From: Peribacillus muralis
GTDB taxonomy: Bacteria; Bacillota; Bacilli; Bacillales; DSM-1321
Length of the DNA stretch: 64,000 bases
Assembly (NCBI RefSeq): GCF_001439925.1
Contig: NZ_LMBV01000004.1
Coordinates: 337,446-401,445 of the forward strand
Direction of reading: 5' to 3'
Part shown: one piece after another, positions 50,197 through 58,723 of the stretch
Layout: each line of letters begins with the position of its first letter
Position numbering within the stretch: the stretch's first letter is position 1
Program-made: the position numbers and the translations under genes
The notes under the pieces: generated by a model
The model's database searches: none
Told to the model about the DNA's origin: nothing
What the model saw: the letters and a program-made list of their open reading frames with translations, nothing else

Positions 50197-52140
50197 ATGA
50201 GTGCAATCGCTGGCCTCTATCATTTAAACCATGAACCGATCAATCTCCATCATGGAGAAATATTAATGAAGTCATTGCGGAAGTTCCCTGCCGATAGCAT
50301 TCAAGTTTGGAATGATGAGCGCTTGCTTTTCGGTTGTCATAATCAATGGATTACACCAGAATCAGTGAATGAAACCTTACCATTTTATGATTATGACCGA
50401 CAGTTGGCGATAACCGCCGATGCAATCATTGATAATCGGGAAGAATTGTTTGAACGATTACAGATAAAGAACTCCGATCACCCTAATCTGACGGATAGTC
50501 AATTAATCCTGCTTGCCTATCATAAATGGGGAGAGGAAACGCCGAAGTATTTGGTTGGTGACTTTGTTTTCATGATATGGGATCAAAAACATCGAAAGTT
50601 ATTCGGAGCACGGGACTTTTCAGGAAGTCGAACGCTATATTATTTCAAGAATGATGATAAATTGGCGTTTAGTACCACGATTGAACCGTTGCTTGATTTA
50701 CCATATGCGGAAAAGAGATTGAACGAGGAATGGTTAGCCGAATTCTTGGCGATTCCGATTAATGTCGAATCGGTCGATCCTTCTTCCACCGTCTATCAGA
50801 ACATCAAACAGATACCCCCTTCTCATTCAATGAAGGTCATTGACGGAACTGTAACGTTTTCCAGGTATTCGTTCATAAAAAAAGAAGAACAACTCAAATT
50901 AAACTCTGATGCCGAATATGAAGAAGCTTTCAGGGATATTTACGATAAAGTGATACAATCCAAACTTCGATCAAACTATAATATTGGCTCACATTTGAGT
51001 GGCGGATTAGACTCAGGTTCCGTCGTTAGCTTTGCGGCCAAGGCGTTAGAAGCGAAAAAAAAACAATTATATACATATAGCTATATACCTGTCGAGGACT
51101 TTGTCGACTGGACACCGAGAAGCCGGTTGGCAGATGAAAGACCTTTTATTTCATCAACCGTAGAATATGTAGGGAATATCAAAGCTCACTATTTGGATTT
51201 CAAGGATAAAAGCCCGTTTTCCGAGGTGGATGATTGGCTCGATGTTTTGGAAATGCCCTATAAATATTACGAAAACAGTTATTGGCTTAAAGGAATTTAC
51301 GAGCATGCAGCACAAGAGGATATCAGGGTGCTTCTTAATGGGCAACGAGGAAACTGGACCATATCTTGGGGACATGCTTTAGACTATCAAGCTAGTTTAT
51401 TGAAACAGTTTAAATGGATTCATCTTTTCAAAGAATTACATTCATACAGCGAAAATCTTGGCGTGAAAAAATCGCGAATCATGGCTGCAGTCAGGAAAAA
51501 AGCTTTTCCATCATTTTATCGGCTCCTTTCTGCGGCTGAAGAGCCTTACCCGATGTTAATAAATCCTGGGTTCGCTCAAAAAACGAAGGTGTTGACAAAA
51601 TTACAAGAACATAAAATAGATGTGAAAGGAGTAATCCGAACGAACGTTTTTACCATGAAAGAAACTCAATTCCAACAATTATACTATTGGAATATAAATG
51701 GTAACATTTCGACGAAGCTATCTTTACGACATGCTATCGCAGAGCGTGACCCAACAAACGACCTGCGTATCATCCAGTTTTGCAATTCCATTCCCGAGTC
51801 ACAATACGTATTAAATGGACAAGATCGTTCGTTAATAAGAAGGGCAACTAAGGGATATCTTCCTGACAATGTCCGACTCAATAATAAGACCCGTGGAATA
51901 CAAGGATCGGACGGAATTCATAGAATGGCATCATCATGGAATTCATTTATGGAAGAAATGCAGATTCTAAGTAAAGATGAGCACATGTCCGAATTCTTGA
52001 ATATGGATGAAGTCAGAAAAGCACTGACGAGCATCGAACAAAACCCTCATCCCGAAAAAGTATTTGATGATGATTTCAGAGTATTAATGCGTACGTTAAT
52101 CGTGTCACGATTCATAAAGAAACACTTTGAAGGGAGGTGA
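50197..52140 (+). CDS. Lasso peptide cyclase (asparagine synthetase-like, C protein)
   Basis: A 647-aa protein homologous to asparagine synthetase B. It adenylates the acceptor side-chain carboxylate of the lasso precursor so the macrolactam ring can close. The N-terminal glutaminase-like domain lacks the catalytic Cys2 (it begins MSAIAGLYHLN), as expected for lasso cyclases. The ATP-pyrophosphatase loop is SHLSGGLDSGSV near residue 270. AGGAGGAG (50184-50191) fixes ATG 50197; the frame extends upstream to 50173. It is the first gene of the cluster and the precursor gene follows 4 nt after the stop. Confidence 0.9.
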   Translation: MSAIAGLYHLNHEPINLHHGEILMKSLRKFPADSIQVWNDERLLFGCHNQWITPESVNETLPFYDYDRQLAITADAIIDNREELFERLQIKNSDHPNLTDSQLILLAYHKWGEETPKYLVGDFVFMIWDQKHRKLFGARDFSGSRTLYYFKNDDKLAFSTTIEPLLDLPYAEKRLNEEWLAEFLAIPINVESVDPSSTVYQNIKQIPPSHSMKVIDGTVTFSRYSFIKKEEQLKLNSDAEYEEAFRDIYDKVIQSKLRSNYNIGSHLSGGLDSGSVVSFAAKALEAKKKQLYTYSYIPVEDFVDWTPRSRLADERPFISSTVEYVGNIKAHYLDFKDKSPFSEVDDWLDVLEMPYKYYENSYWLKGIYEHAAQEDIRVLLNGQRGNWTISWGHALDYQASLLKQFKWIHLFKELHSYSENLGVKKSRIMAAVRKKAFPSFYRLLSAAEEPYPMLINPGFAQKTKVLTKLQEHKIDVKGVIRTNVFTMKETQFQQLYYWNINGNISTKLSLRHAIAERDPTNDLRIIQFCNSIPESQYVLNGQDRSLIRRATKGYLPDNVRLNNKTRGIQGSDGIHRMASSWNSFMEEMQILSKDEHMSEFLNMDEVRKALTSIEQNPHPEKVFDDDFRVLMRTLIVSRFIKKHFEGR

Positions 52141-52144
52141 AACA

Positions 52145-52270
52145 ATGAAAAAGGAGTGGGAAAAACCAAAGTTAGAAATACTTAATGTTAACATGACAAT
52201 GGCTGGACCAGGAAGGAGGCTTCCGGATGCGATACAGCCAGATCCAGATGATCCGGTAAAATTCAGCTAA
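52145..52270 (+). CDS. Lasso peptide precursor (paeninodin-type)
   Basis: A 41-aa peptide too short for usual ORF cut-offs. Leader, residues 1-19: MKKEWEKPKLEILNVNMTM, with a W-x2-P-x-L variant of the Y-x2-P-x-L recognition motif and the conserved Thr at penultimate position. Core, residues 20-41: predicted ring AGPGRRLPD, closed between Ala1 and Asp9, then tail AIQPDPDDPVKFS. The core closely parallels paeninodin (AGPG-x3-PDA-x-QPDPD). Its final residue is Ser22, the site phosphorylated in that class. GGGAGGTG overlaps the cyclase stop; a partial terminator follows. Confidence 0.92.
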   Translation: MKKEWEKPKLEILNVNMTMAGPGRRLPDAIQPDPDDPVKFS

Positions 52271-52289
52271 ATTTAATTAAAGATGCATA

Positions 52290-52326
52290 CCCTTATACAA
52301 GGAAAGCCTGTGTAAGGGTTTCTTTT
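52290..52326 (+). terminator. Intra-operon attenuating terminator after the precursor gene
   Basis: CCCTTATACA (52290-52299) with TGTGTAAGGG (52309-52318), one T.G pair, then TTTCTTTT. Probably enriches precursor transcript relative to the downstream enzymes. Confidence 0.8.
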
Positions 52327-52357
52327 GACAATCAGGTTATGTTTGGAGTGAAGCAGA

Positions 52358-53278
52358 ATGTTAAGCACGGATAAAACGTATGCGTACACCACATTTGGAT
52401 TAACTGTAGCAAGTGATATTCCCCTCCCTGAATTAGAAAAAGCCACTGGTCAAGAAGCTGATGTTACAATCAGGCGTCAAGACTTATCAAATGAGTGGGG
52501 TGAAACAGATCCCTTGGACCGGAAAGGTTTCATCGTGGACAAGAACCGGGTCATGTTCGAGGTACCTGAATTGGCCGTATTCTTAATAGAAGAAGGGAAA
52601 ACGATCACTGTATCATTCTATGAAGCTGGAAATGAAAATAAGGTCCGGTTATATCTATTAGGAAGTTGCATGGGGATAGTATTGATGCAAAGAAAAATAC
52701 TGACCTTACATGGGAGTGCAATCGCGATTGATGGGAAGGCTTATGTTTTTATCGGTGAGTCAGGTGCAGGTAAATCAACCCTTGCTTCTTCTTTCATGAA
52801 GAAAGGATATAAGCTGTTAAGTGATGATCTTATCGCTCTTTCATTGAAGGAAGGCGCACCTTTGGTCACACCATCGTATCCGCAACAGAAATTATGGTTG
52901 GAAAGCATCCATGCATTCGAAATGAAAGAGACCGATTACGAACCATTATTCGATAGGATCACAAAGTTTTCGATACCAGTGCAAGCTGATTTTCAAAACA
53001 CGCCATTGCCACTTGGAGGGATATTCGAGCTAGCCTGCGAGAATATAGGAGCGATTCAGCTTCAGCCTATAAAAAAACTACATAGACTACAAGTATTGCA
53101 TAAGCATACCTATAGACGGTCCATTATGGAAAGGATGGGCATGATGGCCTGGCATTTTACATACTGTGCCGAATGCTTACAATCCGTTTCAATTCACCGA
53201 ATAATCCGGCCAACCTCTGCGTTCACTGCCCATGATCTTGTAGATGCCATCACTCATGTTATTCAAGGGAGGAAATAG
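52358..53278 (+). CDS. HPr kinase-like lasso peptide C-terminal serine kinase
   Basis: A 306-aa protein with the HPr kinase/phosphorylase P-loop fold: ILTLHGSAIAIDGKAYVFIG then GESGAGKSTLASSF (Walker A near residues 134-141) and YKLLSDDLIALS (Walker B-like). In the paeninodin cluster the homologous kinase phosphorylates the C-terminal Ser of the precursor before maturation. Here the core ends in Ser, consistent with the same reaction. It starts at ATG 52358 after TTTGGAGTG and lies between precursor and RRE genes. Confidence 0.88.
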   Translation: MLSTDKTYAYTTFGLTVASDIPLPELEKATGQEADVTIRRQDLSNEWGETDPLDRKGFIVDKNRVMFEVPELAVFLIEEGKTITVSFYEAGNENKVRLYLLGSCMGIVLMQRKILTLHGSAIAIDGKAYVFIGESGAGKSTLASSFMKKGYKLLSDDLIALSLKEGAPLVTPSYPQQKLWLESIHAFEMKETDYEPLFDRITKFSIPVQADFQNTPLPLGGIFELACENIGAIQLQPIKKLHRLQVLHKHTYRRSIMERMGMMAWHFTYCAECLQSVSIHRIIRPTSAFTAHDLVDAITHVIQGRK

Positions 53279-53281
53279 GTA

Positions 53282-53581
53282 ATGATAGAATCAGCCGTGT
53301 TTTCAAAAAATAAGGTCGTCACGCAAAAAAAAGGCATTATTGTCAGCAATATGGATGGGGAAATCGTCATGCTAAGCATTGACAAAGGCAATTATTACAA
53401 TTTGGGCGTGCTGGGTGGTGACATTTGGAGTCTGATAGAAGAACCAATAAGAATTGGTGATTTGATTAATAAATTGATGTCTGATTATGAAGTGCAACAA
53501 CAAGAATGCGAGGAAGAAGTGATATCTTTCATTAGTGATTTATATGCCGAGGGGTTAATTCTCTTATTAGATGACATGTAA
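53282..53581 (+). CDS. PqqD-like RiPP recognition element (B1 protein)
   Basis: A 99-aa winged-helix RRE protein. Strands IIVSNMDGEIVMLSIDKGNYYNLG are followed by the helical GGDIWSLIEEPIRIGDLINKLM and a C-terminal EEEVISFISDLYAEGLILL, the typical PqqD order. It binds the precursor leader and presents it to the protease. It starts 3 nt after the kinase stop. Confidence 0.9.
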   Translation: MIESAVFSKNKVVTQKKGIIVSNMDGEIVMLSIDKGNYYNLGVLGGDIWSLIEEPIRIGDLINKLMSDYEVQQQECEEEVISFISDLYAEGLILLLDDM

Positions 53582-53608
53582 TAAAACATTCACATATAGG
53601 GGTATAAA

Positions 53609-54064
53609 ATGAAACTTTCTAAAAAAATACACACATTTCTATCTATCAAGTGGAGTACGAAGCGTTTATTAATAGAAGCTTTATTTTTTTTGGCATTCGG
53701 GCGTATTTTTAAAATGATTCCATTCGTGAAGGGCACTCGATTATTAGGAAAACATATGGAAGAAACAGCGTATTCGATAAGTACTTTAAATACGGCAACC
53801 GCCAAGAATATATCGAATGCCATCCATATCATGAGCCGTTATACATTCTGGGAAAGCCAATGCTTGGTAAAGGCGGTGGCTGGAATGAAAATGCTCGAAA
53901 GAAGAGGCATCGATAGTACCCTTTATTTAGGGACGACAAAAAACCAACAAGGCGAATTAATTGCTCATGCATGGTTACGGAGTGGTTCGTATTACGTAAC
54001 GGGAGCAGAAGAAATGGCTAAATTCATCGTTGTAGGCACATTTGCTAAAACAAAAAAAGCTTAA
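53609..54064 (+). CDS. Transglutaminase-like leader peptidase (B2 protein)
   Basis: A 151-aa cysteine protease removing the leader peptide. The catalytic Cys is in WESQCLVKAVAGMKML (about residue 86), the His in IAHAWLRSGSYYVTG (about residue 120), followed by the acidic position. A hydrophobic N-terminal segment (LLIEALFFLAFGRIF) may anchor it to the membrane or to B1. It starts 27 nt after B1 with TATAGGGG upstream. Confidence 0.9.
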   Translation: MKLSKKIHTFLSIKWSTKRLLIEALFFLAFGRIFKMIPFVKGTRLLGKHMEETAYSISTLNTATAKNISNAIHIMSRYTFWESQCLVKAVAGMKMLERRGIDSTLYLGTTKNQQGELIAHAWLRSGSYYVTGAEEMAKFIVVGTFAKTKKA

Positions 54065-54078
54065 AAAGAGGGAATTAA

Positions 54079-55254
54079 ATGAATGATGAAACGGCAATCG
54101 TAACTTCAAGCATGTCCAATGAATTGAAGTTTTTATTGAAATGTCTGAGCGATGAAAAGAATAATCAAGCTCCACAAGGTAATGAGCCAAGTCTTGATTG
54201 GAATTTGTTCTTGAAACTTGCCCGGCATCACCGGGTATACCCACTTATTTATACGAAACTAAAATCCGCATCATATATTCCTGCTCCCATTATCCAATCG
54301 ATGTTCTACGATTATCAAAAAAACACCTTTAAAATGTTAAAGCTAACTGGTGAAATCGAAAAAATTTCCCGGATGGTTGTTGAAAACGATATTTCAACGA
54401 TTTTTTTGAAAGGGCCGATTCTCGCAGCTGACTTATATGGGGAAATATCACAAAGGACATCAAGTGATATAGATATTTTGGTTGACATCGATGATCTCGA
54501 AAAGATCGAAGGCCTGTTAATTCATATGGGATATGCGAAAGACGAATATATAGAAACCGTATTGAATGATTGGAAATGGCGTCATCATCATTTAGTTTTT
54601 TTTCATCCTGAAAACCAGGTTAAACTGGAGATTCATTGGCGTTTGAATCCCGGCCCAGCAAAAGAGCCGCCATTCTCTGAATTATGGCAAAGAAAACAGG
54701 TTAGCTCCCTAACCACCTCCTATCCGATATATGGTTTAGGGAATGAAGATCTCTTTTTATTCTTGATCTCACACGGGGCACGTCATGGATGGTCACGCCT
54801 GCGATGGTTAGTGGATATCGATCGGCTCTATAAAAAAGACTTGGATTGGGACAGAATCAATACACTTTTGCAAAAATATCAATTCATGCATGTAGCAGGC
54901 CAAACGTTGGTTTTATCTTCGCATCTATTACATACGCCTTTACAGGATGCGGCAAAACAACTTACATTACACGCCCGTTCCAATCGATTGGCGCAAGAGG
55001 CACTATTTTATATACAGCAATTCATTAATCTTCACGATGAACCACTGCCTAAGGATATTGCTCAATATCATAAAAAACACCTATTTGCACTTATGTCATT
55101 TAAGAATAAAGTGTTATTCATCCTAAGCTTTCTGCATCCATATTTCGAGGATACAAAAACCTTGCCGTTGCCTCAAAGGTTGCATTTTTTATATTTTCCA
55201 TTGCGGCCTTTTTTATGGTTTTGGAGAAAAACAAGAATACAAGAAATGTCATAG
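54079..55254 (+). CDS. Nucleotidyltransferase-fold protein in the lasso cluster
   Basis: A 391-aa protein of the NTP_transf_5 (PF14907-like) group: IFLKGPILAADLYGE followed by TSSDIDILVDIDDL, with the paired Asp metal ligands DID near residue 135. Proteins of this type accompany many Bacillales lasso clusters of the kinase-containing class; their reaction is not established. It may add nucleotides or further phosphate to the peptide, or be regulatory. Sits between B2 and the transporter, 14 nt after B2. Confidence 0.75.
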   Translation: MNDETAIVTSSMSNELKFLLKCLSDEKNNQAPQGNEPSLDWNLFLKLARHHRVYPLIYTKLKSASYIPAPIIQSMFYDYQKNTFKMLKLTGEIEKISRMVVENDISTIFLKGPILAADLYGEISQRTSSDIDILVDIDDLEKIEGLLIHMGYAKDEYIETVLNDWKWRHHHLVFFHPENQVKLEIHWRLNPGPAKEPPFSELWQRKQVSSLTTSYPIYGLGNEDLFLFLISHGARHGWSRLRWLVDIDRLYKKDLDWDRINTLLQKYQFMHVAGQTLVLSSHLLHTPLQDAAKQLTLHARSNRLAQEALFYIQQFINLHDEPLPKDIAQYHKKHLFALMSFKNKVLFILSFLHPYFEDTKTLPLPQRLHFLYFPLRPFLWFWRKTRIQEMS

Positions 55255-55263
55255 GAGGGTAAG

Positions 55264-57045
55264 ATGGAACATCTTTGGTTCTTTTTCAAGCGGTTATATC
55301 ATTTCTCGGGTAAGATTCTTTTCATCAATATGCTTGGAATGGTCATTGTAAGCTTAATGGACAGTGTCGCTATCCTTTTATTAGTCCCAATGATAGGTGT
55401 TAGTGGAATTATCGATATAGATCTATCAAGCAATCTTCCTGCAATGTTTTCATGGATCGTCGAGATACCTAAAATGACAAGCTTGACCATTATTTTAGGG
55501 TTTTATATCGTGTTAGTCATTTTCCAGAACGTTTTGCATCGTAATCTGACAATCCGTGACGTGAGGATCCAGCAGGAGTATAGCAGTCATGTAAGGGTGG
55601 AATTGTATCAGTCCTTATTACATGCAAATTGGGAATTCTTTATAAAAACGAGGAAATCGGATGTTATAAATGTCATGACCAACGATTTAGCAAGAGTAAG
55701 TGCAGGAATCAATCTGATCCTACAATTATTGGCTTCCGTCATCTTCACCCTCATTCAAATTGGAGTGGCTTTTTGGCTGGCTCCGAAAATTACGTTGTTC
55801 GTATTGGCTGCAGGCTTGCTGCTTGCCATATTCTCAAGGAAGTTCATTCGAAAAGCGAAGTCATTAGGAGGCAAAACCTCTCAGTTAGCTCTTATGTATC
55901 TAGCAAGTGTAACGGACCAGATCAATGGAATCAAGGATATAAAAAGCTATCATTTAGAGAAATCACATGTGAATTGGATCCGTTCCTTAACTAAAGAAAT
56001 GAATGAGGAACAAGTGGAATATATCAAGCTGAACACTACCTCCCAATTATCCTATAAGGTGTCTTCTGCACTATTAATAGCATCATTCGTTTTTTTATCG
56101 ATTACCCTTTTTGCCGCTCAACAGCAGGAATTGCTGCTCATCTTGCTTATTTTTTCTAGATTATGGCCTAGATTCACAGGCATCCAAGGGAATTTGGAAC
56201 ATATATCATCAACGATTCCAGCTTTCAAATCGATTCTGAAAATGGAGAGTGAAGCAAAAATTCACGAGGAAGGAGGTAAAATCAAGGGCGAGATGCCAAT
56301 GGCTATGAAACGAAAACTGGAGGTCCAAGGTCTTTCTTTTCGGTATAACAAAACTGAAACGGACTGTACATTGCGAAATATCAATCTAGCGATACCGGCG
56401 AACAAGATGACGGCCATTGTCGGTCCATCAGGCGCAGGTAAAAGCACATTAATCGATTTACTGATGGGGCTCATGCTCCCTGACAAAGGAAAAATCATCC
56501 TCGATGGCAAGCTGCTTTCCAGTCAGGATATAACCGGTTTAAGAAGATCGATTAGCTACGTTTCCCAAGATCCATTTTTATTCAATGGAAGTATTAAGGA
56601 AAACATGCTGATGGTCGATCCACAAGCGAGTGATCAACAAATATGGGAGGCTTTGGCGTTTTCCGATGCTGCAGATTTTGTACTTGAATTGCCTCATAAT
56701 CTGGAGACGATCATTGGGGACAGAGGGATCAGGTTATCTGGTGGCGAACGACAAAGGCTAGTATTAGCTAGAGCCATTTTACGTAAGCCTTCCATATTGA
56801 TATTGGACGAAGCGACAAGCGCCCTAGACAATGACACAGAAGCCAAAATTCAAAGGGCGATCGAAAATTTGCAGGGCAGCATGACCATCATCGTCATTGC
56901 CCACCGCTTAAGCACCATAAGGAATGCAGATCAGGTCATCGTCCTGGAAAAGGGTGAAATTTTACAAAATGGTGATTATAAGGTATTGGCCCGGGAAAAA
57001 GGTTTATTTAAACAATTATTAACAAGAGAAGTGGAAATAATGTAA
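55264..57045 (+). CDS. Lasso peptide ABC exporter (D protein)
   Basis: A 593-aa fused permease/ATPase half-transporter acting as a homodimer. About six transmembrane helices cover residues 15-300. The ATPase domain has Walker A VGPSGAGKST, Q-loop VSQDPFLFNG, signature RLSGGERQRLVLARAIL, Walker B ILILDEATSALD and H-loop IAHRLS. In this peptide family the D protein exports the mature lasso and confers self-immunity. It begins 9 nt after the previous stop and ends the cluster; the eps promoter follows at 57090. Confidence 0.92.
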   Translation: MEHLWFFFKRLYHFSGKILFINMLGMVIVSLMDSVAILLLVPMIGVSGIIDIDLSSNLPAMFSWIVEIPKMTSLTIILGFYIVLVIFQNVLHRNLTIRDVRIQQEYSSHVRVELYQSLLHANWEFFIKTRKSDVINVMTNDLARVSAGINLILQLLASVIFTLIQIGVAFWLAPKITLFVLAAGLLLAIFSRKFIRKAKSLGGKTSQLALMYLASVTDQINGIKDIKSYHLEKSHVNWIRSLTKEMNEEQVEYIKLNTTSQLSYKVSSALLIASFVFLSITLFAAQQQELLLILLIFSRLWPRFTGIQGNLEHISSTIPAFKSILKMESEAKIHEEGGKIKGEMPMAMKRKLEVQGLSFRYNKTETDCTLRNINLAIPANKMTAIVGPSGAGKSTLIDLLMGLMLPDKGKIILDGKLLSSQDITGLRRSISYVSQDPFLFNGSIKENMLMVDPQASDQQIWEALAFSDAADFVLELPHNLETIIGDRGIRLSGGERQRLVLARAILRKPSILILDEATSALDNDTEAKIQRAIENLQGSMTIIVIAHRLSTIRNADQVIVLEKGEILQNGDYKVLAREKGLFKQLLTREVEIM

Positions 57046-57089
57046 CCGATTTGTTCATGAAATAATTCTAAAATAAATGTTATAAGCTG

Positions 57090-57118
57090 TTGACTCGTTC
57101 TTTATAAAGAACTAAAAT
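57090..57118 (+). promoter_or_regulatory. eps promoter with SinR-like operator filling the spacer
   Basis: TTGACT (57090-57095), exactly 17 nt, TAAAAT (57113-57118). The spacer contains the perfect palindrome GTTCTTTATAAAGAAC (57097-57112), identical to the one at 50082. A repressor bound there would exclude RNA polymerase. Confidence 0.8.
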
Positions 57119-57192
57119 AAGGATATACTCATAGGACTTTAACAGCGCAAAAAAAAAAACGCATCATTCTCCAAGGTGAGATCTATGTTGCG

Positions 57193-57216
57193 GTTCTCTT
57201 GTTCTTAATAAAGAAA
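57193..57216 (+). promoter_or_regulatory. Second SinR-like site cluster before epsA
   Basis: GTTCTCT at 57193-57199 matches GTTCTYT exactly; GTTCTTAATAAAGAAA at 57201-57216 is a two-mismatch copy of the 16-bp palindrome. Located about 70 nt downstream of the predicted start, 25 nt before the epsA ATG. Confidence 0.6.
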
Positions 57217-57240
57217 AGTTTAGATGGAAAAGGTGGTTCA

Positions 57241-57990
57241 ATGACAAATTACACGAAAAGGAACTTTGAATATCAACAGCCTGCAAAAGAGATAAATGTT
57301 AAAGAACTGATTGGAATCATAAGCAGGCGTTTCTGGATCGTCATTATCGTCACATTATTATTCCTGTTAGCTGGTTATTTAAAAACATTAACGACTACCT
57401 CTCTTTACCAATCATCTACGAGAATTATCATTGAAGCCAACCAAGATAAAATGAAAACCCTGCAGGTCATCATAAAAGATCCTACCGTTTTACAAAAAGT
57501 TATTAATGAAATGGAATTATCACTGTCACCGGAAGCATTGGCTGGGGCTATCAATGTGACCAGTGTAGAAGATTCAGAGGTTGTCAGCATCAGCGCTACG
57601 TCATCCGACCCTTATCTGGCAGCGGAGATAGCCAATACGACAGCTAGAGTGTTTAAAGCTGAAGCTCCCCAAATCGTCGATTTTAAAAAAATACGAAACT
57701 TATCTCCAGCCAAGGTTAACGTAGTACCGATTAATGGAGACAATTACGGAACCATCATTAAGAGCGGAATCATCGGGTTGTTTTTGGGCATTGGACTGAC
57801 ATTTCTTTTGAATTCATTGGATTACACAATCCGTAATGAACAAGAAGTAGAAGAAATCATCGGTTTTCCAGTAATAGGACATGTCTCGAAAATGAATAAG
57901 AAAAATTCGAATATCAGCAGAAAAAATATTGAAAAAATCAAAGAAGTACAGCAAGCTAAACATTCAAAAGAAACGAGAATCGAATTATGA
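57241..57990 (+). CDS. epsA: Exopolysaccharide chain-length/kinase modulator (Wzz-type)
   Basis: A 249-aa membrane protein of the YveK/CapA-like family. Transmembrane helices FWIVIIVTLLFLLAGYL near residue 33 and SGIIGLFLGIGLTFLLNSL near residue 183 flank an extracellular domain with SSTRIIIEANQDKMKTLQVI. It forms the transmembrane activator of the cytosolic tyrosine kinase EpsB. The frame is open from 57199, but ATG 57241 with AAAGGTGG upstream is the natural start. First gene of the eps operon; epsB begins 10 nt after its stop. Confidence 0.88.
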   Translation: MTNYTKRNFEYQQPAKEINVKELIGIISRRFWIVIIVTLLFLLAGYLKTLTTTSLYQSSTRIIIEANQDKMKTLQVIIKDPTVLQKVINEMELSLSPEALAGAINVTSVEDSEVVSISATSSDPYLAAEIANTTARVFKAEAPQIVDFKKIRNLSPAKVNVVPINGDNYGTIIKSGIIGLFLGIGLTFLLNSLDYTIRNEQEVEEIIGFPVIGHVSKMNKKNSNISRKNIEKIKEVQQAKHSKETRIEL

Positions 57991-58000
57991 GGTGGTTAGC

Positions 58001-58699
58001 GTGTCGATTCATAAGCAAACGTATAAGGATAAGCTAAAAAAAAGGAATCTTGTTGCCTATTCAAGTCCGGATTCATTAATCTCCGAACAATATAGGACGA
58101 TACGTACAAATATTAAGTTTTCCTCCGTATCGAAAAAAAGGAATATCATCATGATTACCTCTCCAACATCTGCGGAGGGAAAATCTACCACTGCGGCCAA
58201 TCTGGCCGTTTCAATGGCCCAAAATAAAGAGAAGGTTTTATTAATAGATGCCAATTTAAGAAATCCAGCGATTCACTCGATTTTCAAGGTACCCAATAAA
58301 TCCGGATTGACCAATATCCTTTCCGGTTTATCAACACTTGAAAACACAATATTCAGGACCGGAATGGGAGAGTTGGATGTGCTGACAAGCGGCCCGATCC
58401 CTTTCAATCCAGGAGAGATAATCGGCTTGCCAGCCATGCAGGAATTTCTGATCCAGTGTGAAGAGAATTACGATATTATCCTGATTGACTCGCCTTCAAT
58501 ACTGGAGGTTACCGATACAAAGATCTTAGCGGATTATTGCCACGGCATCATACTTGTATTCAATAGCGGAAAAACAGAGATAAAAAAGGCATTAGCGACG
58601 AAAAGGATCCTACAATTTGTTGAAGATAAAATTATCGGGGTCGTATTGAACGAAAACCCAGAAACCCGGTTAACGAATTTACTTAAGAAAATTCTCTAA
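58001..58699 (+). CDS. epsB: Capsular exopolysaccharide tyrosine kinase-like ATPase
   Basis: A 232-aa BY-kinase-type ATPase. Walker A SPTSAEGKSTTAANLAVSMA, Walker A' LLIDANLRNPAIH and Walker B ILIDSPSILEVTDT. It presumably controls polymer assembly with EpsA. GTG 58001 is chosen because GAGGTGG (57989-57995) precedes it; the frame is open further upstream inside epsA. Unusually, the C-terminus (NPETRLTNLLKKIL) lacks the tyrosine cluster that other BY-kinases autophosphorylate. Confidence 0.88.
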   Translation: MSIHKQTYKDKLKKRNLVAYSSPDSLISEQYRTIRTNIKFSSVSKKRNIIMITSPTSAEGKSTTAANLAVSMAQNKEKVLLIDANLRNPAIHSIFKVPNKSGLTNILSGLSTLENTIFRTGMGELDVLTSGPIPFNPGEIIGLPAMQEFLIQCEENYDIILIDSPSILEVTDTKILADYCHGIILVFNSGKTEIKKALATKRILQFVEDKIIGVVLNENPETRLTNLLKKIL

Positions 58700-58723
58700 A
58701 GATGGCTATTTTTTTATACCAAT

